DNA of 64,000 nt, from the NCBI GenBank assembly GCA_907163375.1, contig CAJQUW010016881.1, forward strand, positions 496,001 to 560,000, written 5' to 3'. Shown piece after piece: positions 45,001-56,600 of this stretch. Numbering within the stretch: position 1 is the first letter of the stretch; every line of letters starts with the position of its first letter. The notes beneath the pieces were generated by a model. That model had not been told where the DNA came from. It did not search any database and worked only from the letters and a program-made list of their open reading frames with translations. The stretch is from Prostheceraeus crozeri. Its lineage: Eukaryota > Platyhelminthes > Polycladida > Euryleptidae. Both the position numbers and the translations under genes were made by a program.

Positions 45001-47393
45001 TGCTTATATCGATTTACATAACATCTCTTGTCAATAAAAGATTTACAACAACAACAAATATTTGAATACTTTCCTAGCATTAACTGCGTCATTTCATAGA
45101 AGACAAATATATTGTATTTTAAGCCTTCGTGAATTTTTTAAAAATAATCCACTTAAACGATCACTCATCACATTAAGTATACAAAGTATTTTCTATGAAG
45201 CTATACTACTAACATTATTACTTAATTACAATATCCACTGCTTCGTCGGTTGGCGATGAGTAAATAAATGTCTATCAATTGGTTGTAGCAACTTATTCAC
45301 CACCTGCAGCTTTTGGATTTTAGACGCATTTATAAAAAATAAAAGTTGATTTTCACATCTTGCGATGGTTTTATCACGGAAATGAGTAAAATAATAAATT
45401 TGCCCGCAAAATCGTTATTCACCAGTTAATCTTTTGATGGTAGCAAGCGACGTTCCCAGTTTCAAAATGCAGATAGATAATTTTTCCTTGTATGATCAAT
45501 TGATTGAGTGATCAAACATTTAATGGATCGCCGTCTCTCAAATCGAATTTCCAATTAGTCGATTGATATGAAATCCAATTTCAATCAGTTTACCCAATAA
45601 TCGATAATACTTCTGGGGTTCGCTGGAGTATTGCTAGCTTTCGCTTCTTTCTTCACATCACAATTCGCAAGACAGAAGCTTAGTGGTTCCACGGGTTATC
45701 ATAAATAAATATCATAAATAAGTGCAATGACAGCAATCAATTATTGCGGTCACTCAATAATTGGGTATCCTAACTGTTTTGCAATGACTGCAAAAATAGT
45801 TGTTGACTGCTTAACTTGCAATGCGTCACCATAGTCACCACTCACCATACTTGGAAAATATCGCACTTTCAGTGATTTTTGAGATATCGTACCCGTGCTA
45901 CCATATGTCTAAATCTTCATAAGCCGATAGCTTCCAGAAACAAGCGCTATTTGGTGATTATCCTGCTTAGTTCATGGCAGCTGACGTGAAATTCATTCAT
46001 CGGCTACATCGGCAAGTCACAAAATGAATATTGTCTCATTTGATTTACAACAAATGATAGTTGGATTTCATTTTGAAAATCAATTTTTATCGTCTCCCAC
46101 AGACTTGCTGACAAACTACCAACAATTTCTACTAAAAAAGTAGAAATGTAATGTAAAGTAATGAGACTTTAGCAGTAAATTACAAGTATTTTTTAGCAGC
46201 AAATGTTTTACTCCAAATATTAATCGACGATTTCTCTTTATTGGTTGCACTATTTCGAAAAACACGTGGAGGAACAAGCTGTAGCACTGTCAAATTATGT
46301 GAGGATGTATTTTCGCAATGGCATGCTTGATTATTAAAATGGTGCCTGAAATCAACAAGAAAGAGAACAATCTAGTGATTTCCTTTTCAGTTAAGCTTAT
46401 GCTCTGTTTCTATGATTGCAAGTTACTTCGTTCAAGTGTTCAAATTGGCTGGTTACCTTAATCATAATTCATTTGATTTGTCTGCCGATTATCTATGAGT
46501 GGAGATCGAAATATGTCGCAAAAAGAAAACGATTCTAATTTTAATCAAAGCATCAATATACATGTCCTTTGTTTTTCCCAAAACATCTAAAATATCAAAC
46601 CAAGACATCCTCATCCTATGAAGTCAAACAATTCTGTGGAAGAAATATTTATTCAATAAATAGGCCTATGCAAATGCTCGCTGTATGTGATTCTGTTACC
46701 TAAAAGCGTTCGCGAGAGTGTTGAATGATGATTCGCTTTAAAATTCATGCAAGCTTATTGCAGATTACAAAGTAAGTCATCACTCTTTAAGAAATAATAT
46801 TCTCAAATATTGCTAAAGCGAATGCTTCGCATCAAAAGCCTATCAAAGCAAGCTCTCACAAACTATTTGCTGCTTTGCATGAGTAAAAAAAAGAAGTGCA
46901 CACATATCTCAAATATGCTAAATTCACAACTTCAAGTAAAATATCTGACATGCTTATGCACGAGATATAGTGATGCCCATCATTTGTGCCGAAAATGCAT
47001 CAGAATCAAATTCGATTCTCGGGACATCCAATAAAAAAGTAAATTCAGTTTTATGGCCACACTGAAAAACTTAGAACAATATAATTTATCAAAATCTATA
47101 ATTTCGATGCATTAGTTACTTTCATTTAATTATTCAATTAAAGCATTTAAGCAATGTAGACCTACACGCAATCTGATTGGTCAATCATCCAACCCTAACC
47201 AATGCTTGAGTGCCCCCAGAGGATTCTACATTGTTTACCAGCATCAACTGTTTAAAAAAACACTTCGTTTTCAATTTATATAACAAACCGGAGTCCATAT
47301 CCTCATTTGAAATTTCACATCCATTCTGTTGATCCCACGAGTGTCAAATCATCACTGACCAAAAATGAGATCAGTAACACCATAGATCACTAT
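45001..47393. other. Intergenic, nothing recognised
   Basis: About 2.4 kb AT-rich DNA upstream of the candidate secreted-peptide gene. No supported element or exon. Confidence 0.45.
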
Positions 47394-47400
47394 TATAAAT
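47394..47400 (+). promoter_or_regulatory. Possible TATA box of the candidate peptide gene
   Basis: TATAAAT, 116 bp upstream of the ATG at 47516. Position is plausible for a short 5' UTR, but TATA-like words are common in such AT-rich DNA. Confidence 0.3.
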
Positions 47401-47515
47401 GAATGTTCACATCACGTAGATGATATAGAAATGCTCTATCTTTAATCAATCAACTCCTACACCAACATTAGCTCGTGCACAATCCTGACAACATGATTCT
47501 TTGAGGCAATTCATA

Positions 47516-47852
47516 ATGATGAAGTTCTACTGTGCATTGCTGCTTATTAATTTCATAGTTTGTTCTTCGAAAACTTCTTTAACAAAAAACTACCGGAATG
47601 AAAATATTGACCTAGAAGAGCCAAAATCTCCAACAAAAACGCTTGTCAATTCTGCAAAACAAGAAAACAATTTGAAGGACGCAGTTTCAAACAGGACGCG
47701 ATTATCACCAGCACCGCCTATCACGGCCACCAAGATGAAAATTGACAAACGCTTAGTGGTTCCAGCAGCGAATTCACAAAAAACTTGGCCTGAGTTCTTT
47801 CCTCTACAAGAAACGGAGAGTGAATATGATGTAGTTAGAAAAAGATATACAG
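47516..47852 (+). CDS. First exon of a candidate secreted peptide/prohormone precursor
   Basis: The two ATGs at 47516 and 47519 open a frame with a clear signal peptide (MMKFYCALLLINFIVCSSK; hydrophobic core 5-16). An acidic/Ser/Thr-rich propeptide follows, with an N-x-T sequon (NRT), then two dibasic sites: a KR after KMKID and an RKR before YT near the exon end. Between them lies a segment of about 29 residues (LVVPAANSQKTWPEFFPLQE...). The exon ends at a good donor, CAG|GTATGT (GT at 47853), in phase 1. This layout is that of a neuropeptide or peptide-hormone precursor, but I recognise no known family. The next phase-compatible exon is at 51716-51790. Confidence 0.4.
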
Positions 47853-47945
47853 GTATGTATGTGGTGTTTCCACGTTTATTGATAAAAATGGAGACAATTC
47901 GAAATTATCTGTCAATGGCCTATACCGGATGACACAACGAAGCGA

Positions 47946-48053
47946 ATGCGTCGATTATTTGGAAAATGGCTGAAATATCTTAAACGAATCGACCAACGCA
48001 TAAAAAGATATTTCAATTTGTTTGAAAGTCATTTGCCGACTGGTGATTGTTAG
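47946..48053 (+). CDS. Small basic ORF (35 aa), doubtful
   Basis: ATG to TAG, very basic and aromatic (MRRLFGKWLKYLKRIDQRIK... ending PTGDC). It lies just downstream of the candidate signal-peptide exon but is not in a frame that splices to it using the visible donor. Possibly chance. Confidence 0.15.
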   Translation: MRRLFGKWLKYLKRIDQRIKRYFNLFESHLPTGDC

Positions 48054-48226
48054 ATTTCGATAACAGTTACATCATTGCTTATGACATCATTGTATCACAT
48101 AATTTCAAATTTGGATTTCAAATGATGTGTAAGGAAACATTATTTCTACTGTTCATATCAAATTTTGAGTCCATCCTTTCACTTATCAAAAATAGCAGAT
48201 TGAAAATGTCAAGTGTACATTTTTAG

Positions 48227-48746
48227 CCACAGAATTAGATTGTTTAAGCGCGTCACTTTGTTAGAAAAGCAAACTGATTCAAAACAATGGCACATGCAGG
48301 AACTTAATAAATGGGCAAAAAGTAATTTTTAATGCCTTGCAGAGATAGGAAAGCAGTCGTGCGTCGCTTGCGGATTGTTGTGAATTCCTTCAAAATACTC
48401 CGATCGCCACGATTCCTTCAGATTCGAAGAATTCAGATCGTTGCGCAAAAGTCTTCTCGATATTGTGGGCCCTCCGATAATTATTAAAAAAGTTGGCAGG
48501 CGCACGAAAAACGTTCACAAACTTCTCTGTAGAACTTGACATCGACTGTGTCTCTTTGCTGTGTGATCCGGCTGATAGCAGTCAATAAAACTTCATACAA
48601 TTTGGCGTGTTTAATGTTGAACTGGATGTTCATCGTTCGATTGGTATGGCATTATGTTAGCAGATTGTGCCATTTCATTAACGTTACATGTTCCAATGTT
48701 TCCTTTCTAGTCAAACAGAAGAAGAGACGACCTGTCTAATTCTGTG
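48227..48746 (+). mobile_element. MITE family M1, copy C
   Basis: From ccacagaattagat to tctaattctgtg. Full-length, same orientation as copy D, which starts 18 bp further on. It lies inside the intron of the candidate peptide gene. No clear target duplication. Confidence 0.85.
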
Positions 48747-48764
48747 TTAATAGCAGAGTTTCAG

Positions 48765-49295
48765 CCACAGAATTAGATTGTTTAATCGTATCACTTTGCT
48801 AGAAGTGCAGACTGATTGCCACAAGATGCACATGCAGGCTTAATATAAGTGGAAAGAAATTTTTGATGCCTCACAGAAGAGATAGAAAATAGGCGTGCGG
48901 GCGCTTGCGGCTTGCTTGGCTCGGAATGAAAAAATGATCGATTGGCGCCCGATCTTCCTTCAGATGCGAGGAAATCAGAATCAAGCGCGCAAAAGTTTTC
49001 TCGATTGGTTTGGGGTTTCCTCGATCAAAAAAAAAAAAATGTACAGCGCAACTGAAAAAAACGTTCACAAACTCTCTGAAGAACTGGAGCGACTGGTCAT
49101 TCTTTGCGGTTGGATCCGGTTGATAACAGTCACTGAAACTTTGCACAATTTGGCGTGTTTAATGTTGAACTGGCTGGTCATTGTTCGATTGGTATGGCAT
49201 TATGTTAGCACATTGTGCCATTTCATTAGCGTTACATGTTCCAATGTTTCCCTTCTAGTCAAACGGAAGAAGAGACAACTGGTCTAATTCTGTGG
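48765..49295 (+). mobile_element. MITE family M1, copy D
   Basis: From ccacagaattagat to tctaattctgtgg, flanked by a perfect 6-bp duplication TTTCAG (48759-48764 and 49296-49301). Its middle (about 48900-49080) is more diverged than in the other copies. It neighbours copy C head to tail with an 18-bp spacer. Confidence 0.88.
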
Positions 49296-49301
49296 TTTCA
49301 G

Positions 49302-50399
49302 CAGTCGGCAAAAACCATCCACCCTTGTAGGCCTATCGGTCTCATTCAAACACTCGCACAAAATGTTCGCAAAATTTAAATCTGTACAAAAAGTCATAAA
49401 TTCCTAATAAAATGCAATATCAAAAAGTTTAAACACAATGCTGTGGAAAGTCAGTCATCAGCAGGCACTCGCCTAGTCATGTTTTTAGACTCCTTCTAAC
49501 ACGCACTGGCCAACAGAATTTCAAAAAAAAATGAGTACCAGTATGAGAGTCGCCTTCAGTACTAGCTAGACAAAATTCCATCATAGTTCTAACAATGGAG
49601 AAGTGAGTCGAAAGTTCAGAACTCATCCTCCCATTTTCAGCTCATAGAAATAGTTAATTAACAATGGCTGGAAAACTTCCCGTTTAGTCTCAACATTGAA
49701 CTGTTGTAGTCCCGAAGATACTGACACTTTCTTCCTAAATTCGCGCACAAAGGGCTTAATAGCATGGATTTGCAGATCTTGAAACGCTGAATACAAAAAT
49801 CAAATTCTTAAGTGTCACAGCCAGTCGATTTCGGTTATAGGTCATATTAAATGATTCCCATTGGAATCCAATGGTAAAATTCAAGAAATATCTATGGATT
49901 GTGAAACACTTGGCAATTTTCGTACATTTTCTTTTGCAGAAAAGAAACTATTTATCAGAATGTCATGAAATTTGAAACATGATTGAGTTCAGAACACCAA
50001 CTTCGATATATAAGTTGAAGTGAGCCACATGATTCAGTTTCTGATGTTTGAGAGCCTCTACAAAATGAGTAAAATCGCCAAAATTAAGTCAAAAAGTGCA
50101 TTTTTTATGTCAAACAATGAAGGTAGACAATCTGCAGTCGTGGTCAGAGAACAAAGACATGTCTTCGCTAATTGCTTCAATTTTTAACCTTCGTTCACTT
50201 ACTCGTACATGTTGTTTCTGTACTTTAGCGGTAATGAGAATAAATATTGAAGAAGTTTGAAAAAGAGCTATTTAACTTATTTGAATAGCACTTACATATT
50301 CGCATTCATTACATCACAAGGATTTTGAAGATACCAAACATGAACATTTTTGATGAGAAAGTGAGAATATAACATTTTCAGTCAAAAGACTTATGATTT
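49302..50399. other. Intronic or intergenic, nothing recognised
   Basis: AT-rich. One TAGGCCTA octamer at 49328. No other supported feature. Confidence 0.4.
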
Positions 50400-50770
50400 T
50401 GTGATAACTTTACGATATCACCAATTTTTTCTTAGTTCACTGATTTTGATGACCATTATATCAAAAGAAAGTTCAGAAAATGCTCGTTATCCACGTGCCT
50501 GATTCATTATCATACTCATACATTTTCCTATTGAAAAATTGCAATTCGTAAATTGAGTGATTCTCACATTTTGAGCACTGCTCAGCAAATACAACAGCGG
50601 ATGCAAGTCCATCATGGCTCATTTTAAAGCTTAGAATGCAAGCTCTTGAATGATCTATGGCTCGTTGTTGTGCGACACAATTGAAAAGTATGAGAATCGA
50701 TTGAACTTCAGCGTAGTTTAGGCGGTCCTTTTTTATGATCAGCTCTATAGCATAGAAATTGATAAGAATA
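50400..50770 (+). repeat. Dispersed repeat family R3, copy b
   Basis: Direct, diverged copy of 43590-43960 (see that entry). It ends about 40 bp before the fold-back element at 50811. Confidence 0.6.
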
Positions 50771-50810
50771 GTAATTGATGGACGTTAAGCTTCATGCTAT
50801 ACACAATAAT

Positions 50811-51356
50811 AGTCCGGCAGCCAGAACGAGTTTCTGCAGGGAACGAGGCCGAAAATGAGACTTTCACAGAACGATGTACACCCTATGCCTACTACGAATC
50901 GGTGCGTCTGCCGAGTTCTAGTGAGTTTCTCCTCTTCTTGTCAGACAGGATCAAAGAAAAACACATGCAAATCCAATGGGACACAGATTGCAGTTTTTGG
51001 TTAAAATGAAATTTTCTATATTTTCTCTGATTAAACGAAAAGTACTAAGTCCATGGTCATAATTTTTGAAATGAAATGTCTTCAGATCATTTCCTATAAT
51101 GTGCATGTGCTATTATTATGCTTCTGATCGACAATGTATGTGAGAATGAGGTTGAATATGGATACAGTTGCTCAAAATGTTTGTGTTTGCCGACATTAAG
51201 AGGCTCGCCAAATCAAAATGTGTTTAGCTTTGTAGACGAGACGCTTTGTAACTCGGCAGACGTGTAGATTCGTAGTGGGCATAGGGTGTACATCATTCTG
51301 TGAAAGTCTCACTTTCGGCCTCATTCCCTGCAGAAACTCGTTCTGGCTGCCGGACT
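50811..51356. mobile_element. TIR element family E, copy 1 (546 bp)
   Basis: The termini agtccggcagccagaacgag and its inverse are perfect at the ends. The TIR is about 110 bp long on the right (51245-51356) and matches the left nearly base for base. It is flanked by taat / ataa, compatible with a TA duplication if the element starts at the G. A + frame at 50794-51009 is open through the TIR, but a weakly similar frame is interrupted in copy 2, so it is probably not a gene. Confidence 0.82.
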
Positions 51357-51715
51357 ATAACAGCACAAGCACCGCACGCACTCAGAATCAGTAACATGTG
51401 TAAATCTAAGCTTTTCACTATTTGTGATTCATGTCCACAACCCTGCTGTGCCGCGACCTTGAGTCAATTTCCATTCTATAGTCAACTTCAGATCAGATAA
51501 ACAATCTATAGGATTTAGCCAGGCGTCCCCGGATTTAGAAGGAGATGGATGTCGCAAACAATGGAACTGCGACATGGCCTGCGTCTTGATGCAACTTTGA
51601 ACGAATGCAGCAGTTTTCATTTTCGATTATGAAATGCAATTAAAACAAATGACTTCTGAGCACCATCATTTGAAGTCTGCTAATTTCACATGTTGATTCA
51701 TTTTCTTTCTTTCAG
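51357..51715. other. Stretch with a fragment shared with the element at 9052-10286
   Basis: About 51455-51512 (ccttgagtcaatttccattc...cttcagat...agataaacaat) matches 10136-10190 in the same orientation. The rest is unassigned and runs into the polypyrimidine tract of the next exon. Confidence 0.5.
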
Positions 51716-51790
51716 TTAATATTCATGAAAAAATGCAATACTGCGTCGGCTTGGAGAGCGATGTCTTCGACGTCAATGCGTTCGCCGGAA
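51716..51790 (+). CDS. Candidate internal exon (probably exon 2 of the peptide precursor)
   Basis: A strong acceptor (ttttctttctttcag, ending 51715) and donor (GGAA|GTGAGT, GT at 51791) bound exactly 75 bp. Phase 1 in and phase 1 out, it reads NIHEKMQYCVGLESDVFDVN then AFAG, with high GC at third positions for this locus. Joined to the exon ending at 47852 (also phase 1), the junction codon is GTT (Val), directly after the RKR-YT site. No family recognised. The next exon is uncertain (57219 or 61170). Confidence 0.45.
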
Positions 51791-51930
51791 GTGAGTGACC
51801 ACCTTAAACATGTCCATGATATGATTGGTCAGTTTGGCTGAAAAATGATTATTCATTTTCTAAGAAAATTAGGTAGCATGAAAAAATTATCAATAAATTT
51901 ATTCCGTCGATTTGAGCAACGAAAATCCGA

Positions 51931-52171
51931 GATGCCGGCGCTCTAGCCTTGTGGTTGTGTTCGCTATGGGTCCGGGAGACCTGGGTTCAAACCTTGGTAG
52001 GGTCAATCTAAAGACTATTAAAAATAAGTACACTCTGCATTCTTGCTAAACACTCAGCACAAAGAGAATGAAAGTGGATAAATGTCAACTCGGTCACATG
52101 GTAGAGAGACTCCGTGTCTGATGTGCTTCTGAGTATGTACAAGGTTCAAATATTTTATTTATTATTTTATG
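51931..52171 (+). mobile_element. tRNA-derived SINE, about 240 bp
   Basis: The head resembles a tRNA gene with an A box (tagccttgtgg, 51944-51954) and a B box (ggttcaaacc, 51984-51993), so RNA polymerase III could transcribe it. A unique body follows (about 52005-52140), and it ends in a T/A-rich tail (tattttatttattattttat). It is not a functional tRNA: the cloverleaf is not complete. It lies in the candidate gene's intron, 140 bp after the exon at 51716-51790. Confidence 0.75.
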
Positions 52172-53129
52172 CACACTGAGAAAATGATCCGTGTTCATAT
52201 ACATGACAATTGGTGCGCTGTAACAGACGAGCACTCAGCACACTAGTGTGCTCTTGGAACACTAAAAAGTGTTCTCAATTTTTTATACGATCACAATTCT
52301 TTTACTCTTCTCTATTTGATATTTTCATCTGGTCTAAACGTATTCTCGCTGATCACATGCAGAGGTTTTGAAACACACATGCTATCTGAAATAGTGTCAA
52401 ATCATAGTTAATGCATCATGAAAAACTTGTTTTGAAACAGTAAAAAGACAAATTGAGTTTCCATGTTTTCAACATTCATTCTTGTAATGCCTTTTATATT
52501 TTTTCGAACGTCTTGCAATGCCTGTTGTAATCCTGGTTGCTTCGAAAGGCTTGCTTGAGGCTTGAATGTTGAATTCTAATTTCCTCCTTTCGATTTTGTA
52601 GACGAAATTTTGAGGCTATAATCGATGTATTTGACATTCCAAGGATTTTCCACTCGATGACTAGCGCTCATGTTGCATGTCAAAGACAACTCTGTTTTCT
52701 TTGCTAGCGTTTATATATTACTGCTTGTAGACTCAACGCAAGTAATACCCAGAATATTTTTATGAATTTGGAACGTGCTTGAATAGAGCTGAGCCGCTAC
52801 AGATTTACTTTTCGCAAATAAGGAATATTATTCGTTCATCAAGAGATCATATAGACTTACAGCCGCTTACAAAAGGCGGACTGAAGTAATAATGACCACT
52901 AAATGTAAAATGTTGCGATGCTCATATCCTAGCACAAATTATGTCAGATTGCACGCAATAGAAATTTTTACGAATGAAAATGTGTTCTATGACTCAAATT
53001 TCCATCTTTACTATCGCTAATTCCTTCATCAAGCTTCTCACACTTGGCAGCTAATCTCTAACTCTTACCAAGGGACAGATACCCATACATTATCTTCCTT
53101 ATCTTGTCGATCCCTAGTCGTTGATCGCG
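52172..53129. other. Intergenic or intronic, nothing recognised
   Basis: AT-rich. A possible acceptor at about 52602 (cgattttgtag) leads to only a few codons and was not called. Confidence 0.4.
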
Positions 53130-53661
53130 ATCCTTAGCTCGTCTCGGTTTGAGTGCTCAGGTTAGGGATCGAAAAACAGCTAGACGAGCACCTGTTGATG
53201 ACTGATGGACTGCAGTATTATAAAGGCACATTAAGAAACAAATATATTCAAGTGAAGAAATAGTCTTTTCCATGTGTAGTCTTAGGTATAGTGTGCAGCA
53301 TTAGTTCGCTTGTATTCGGTGTGGTAGACGGCCATTGTAATTCTATTGTTTACATCCATTCATTTTTTCATTTACAATTTCCATTTATCCACTGTATACC
53401 GTTATCCACTTTCCTTCATCCACCATGTGTTGTATGTGAGAAGCATTAGTTCAATTGTAATCGGTGTACAGTAGTAGTATCATTGTACACATGCATCATT
53501 TTCCATTTTTATCCATCGGGGGGCGTCTGCAGTCTGTACAGGGCCCCGCTCAGGTGGGTTTGAGTGTTCAGGAATTGGGGCCAAACACGAATCCTACCTG
53601 AGTTCCTGCTGATGACTTCCTAGCTGGTAAAGGGAACGCAAAACCAGTCCTTTTAAGGACT
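53130..53661. repeat. Region of paired sub-repeats and palindromes
   Basis: Two related modules occur. At 53145-53210 a ggtttgagtgctcagg segment is followed by cctgttgatgactg. At 53560-53615 gggtttgagtgttcagg is followed by cctgctgatgacttcc. Between them agcattagttc..ttgtaatcggtgt is duplicated (about 53299-53320 and 53442-53464). The right module ends with a perfect 16-bp palindrome AGTCCTTTTAAGGACT (53646-53661). Function unknown. Confidence 0.5.
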
Positions 53662-56600
53662 AATTTCATTCTATTTTCAGTATGCATTACATTATTCGTT
53701 TGCACTAATTTTTTTTGTTGCAGTCTACTCATTTATTTTACACTAGTTTCTTGTGACTATTAATTTTATCAATTTTTTTTTATTTTGATTTTTTTACCTA
53801 ATAATTTTCAGTTGTGCTGCTTATTTCCTTCCTTTTTTTAATTTATTTATTTATTCATTCATTCAATTTTATTCCATTACAGTCGTACTTCACTAATCAT
53901 TTTCAGCAGTTAATCTTTCAGAATTTATTACCCATCACTTTCCTTTTTTTCTGTATTTTAATTGTTAGCACGATCTACACTTTGATAATTTCTTGGTTAG
54001 CTTATTAGGTAACAACGTGAATAATTATATCTCCTTTCCCATCTGCAGTGAAATAGGTGATTGATAGCGTCTTCCGTCATGTACAGATTACGCTTGTCAT
54101 AATTGTTTGCGGATTAAGGCTAGATATGATGGGACACAGACCGGTCCTCTTGAGAGATAGATTAAATTTCATGAATAGTTAGTCACCAATTGGTCCATTT
54201 ATAACAAGTCTAGTTCCTTATTTCATTTTCTTCATGGAGTAGTTCCAGGTGAGACGTTGTAGGTCGATTCTAGCAAGTTCAGTACCCATACTGTAGTTTC
54301 ACATGTATTTTTTTTCTTTTCTTCAAAGTTCATTACAAATTTATTCATTACAGTTATATTTTGTACAGTAGGCTTAATCTTAGTTTATTTTATGTAGTTA
54401 TAACTGAGATTCCTAGAGGATGATGATTTTCATTTAAACAGTATATTATACGTCTGTATTGAACGTGTATGCGGCATTGTTTGGAATCTATGTTAGCTAT
54501 ATAATAGCATTAAGAATGAGGAGTGTTACAAGACTTAAGATTTCCATTTTTACCGGTTATTGGACCAAAGCTGATCAATTTTAATTCGTTGCCACGTGAA
54601 AGCTCCATTGAGCTCTTTTACGAACAGCTTAGTCAAATGATTACAATTGCATTGCCTTTGTACACCTACGGATTGTAGAACGCCATCAGTCCTCACCCGG
54701 ACAGCTTCAATTATTTTTTCAAATTAGTAAGAATTAAGCTTATATTCTGTTGCAAATGACTGCTGAGATGATTTTCATCATCGTATGAGAAAGACAATAA
54801 GTCGTTCGTCTGATAGTCGTCGGCCTTGTAATAGACATTTGGCAAATGACATAATAATTTTTTTAACTTTAGGAGGCAAATTAGGTATACTGAAAAAGGC
54901 ACATTTAAATTGGTTTTGTTATGATTTATCATTCTATGCCTGTTATGAGTTAGGATTTCTTTTGTCTATGACTTCATAAAAATAATATCTTTTCCTTACA
55001 AGTCTATATGATAAATTCAAATATTCTGTGAAGACAGGTTGATTGGTACTGTGCCATAAAGAATAATTAATCATCAAGGAAGTCATTCTCTCATAATGAG
55101 TCCTGCTGGAACCACAAATGGCGAGAACACTACAGGTTTGTCATAATCAAAGTTGCGTCATAACAAACCAATGAAGAAAGTGGGACAGAGGTAATGTTTG
55201 CGCTTAAAATTTTCATTCTGAGCCCGTACGGAAATGGTGTTTTCGTATTTAAAAAAGAAAATTATTATCTAGGTTGAAAGTGTGACGAATGCAATTTCTA
55301 ATGACCTATTCAAATTTCATCAATTTTGGACTATCAGAAAATAAATATCGATCCTCATTTAATGCTAATGAAATGCTTTATGAAAATCGAGAAGAAAATC
55401 GAGCTTTAAAGAAATTCAGTATCTCAATCAATTCAAATTATTTGCAGGCCTGACAAAGAAAGTGCATATGAACCAAGAATTGACATTTTCATTCATCTAC
55501 AAATGCATGTATGTAATTATTATATGAGTAATTGCAATAACTTTGGACAATAACATTTTAGCACTGCTTATAATAACTGTTAGTACTGCAGTCGAGCAGT
55601 TTTATGCTATACAATAGCATTCGACAAATAATAAAGACATTTCGAAAACAGAAGTTGTTTTCGCTTGAATGTACCAAAGAATTGTACCAAAGACTATTAG
55701 ATACATTGTAAGCAATATCAAATTTATCATTTTGAACATCAAAGCATGTCCATAGACATTGCGCATTGCATAAGTAGACATATTATGCAAGACACGAGTA
55801 GGCCTAGACAAAAACAACCAAGAGATTGTCAAAAACCAAAACAAGAAGCATTAATAACGATTCTATTTGTTTGACTGGCAAGGGAGGTTCCAGTGTGTTC
55901 AAACCCACATCATTTTGATTGAGATCAATGATTTTATCAACTTATCAATTAACTTTCATGTCAATTCTTCGCCATGCTGCCCTTATGTTTTGCTATCGTA
56001 GAGAATTACAGCGCACAAGAAAACGAATCATAGGCTGTTCAAACATTTCTTAAATAGTCAATTTGATAGCGTTGTTGATCAATTTGTAGTATAATTGCAT
56101 GTCTAAACTTATAAATAACTTGTTCACTCAATCAAAGAAAATATGAGCATCGAAAAACCATGTTCAAAGTGCCTCATCTTGGGTGCCTCAATGTGCCACG
56201 CATCGCTAGCCTTTTATGAACGTGCTCGTGTACCTAGTTGACTCCGTGCCTCGGGAGAACAGGCGGTGATCAACGTCAAGGGTTCAGCTAACAAATATTA
56301 ACTTTGTTGCTTTGTCCGTGAGAAACATGAAAATTATTCTATTTTTGTGGAACACTAGTTTGGTTATTCTATTTTTGTGAAACGAGTATGCTAGTTTATC
56401 GTTCACTTCTTGAGAGAGTATGAAACTACTATATTTCATCAAACAAGCTGGGAAAATTGTCTCAAGACATTTTGCTATAATAATGCACTGCTGATTTTCA
56501 AAGCTATAGATGTATCCAAAACGTCTGAGTGGATTGAAGACAATTTATGCACGAAGTTTGGAAAATATTCTATTTTTGTGAACAGCACCTGTATTTAGAC

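Noticed and set aside
48536-48739. 60-70-aa frame shared by MITE M1 copies A, C and D (ending VKQKKRRPV)
   Set aside because: Similarity follows the nucleotide similarity of the MITE, the frame starts at different points, and copy B does not keep it. I see no sign of selection on the protein.
50794-51009. 71-aa open frame in family E copy 1 and its 70-aa parallel at 58458-58670
   Set aside because: The frames lie in the terminal inverted repeat and are alike because the DNA is alike. The corresponding frame in the left arm of copy 2 is interrupted. No domain is recognisable.
51931-52005. tRNA gene
   Set aside because: A and B boxes are present, but the acceptor and D stems do not form a full cloverleaf and a SINE body follows directly.
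53814-54008. 64-aa hydrophobic open frame behind an acceptor-like tract
   Set aside because: The segment is almost pure T-rich DNA; the Leu/Phe/Ile-rich peptide is a by-product of composition.
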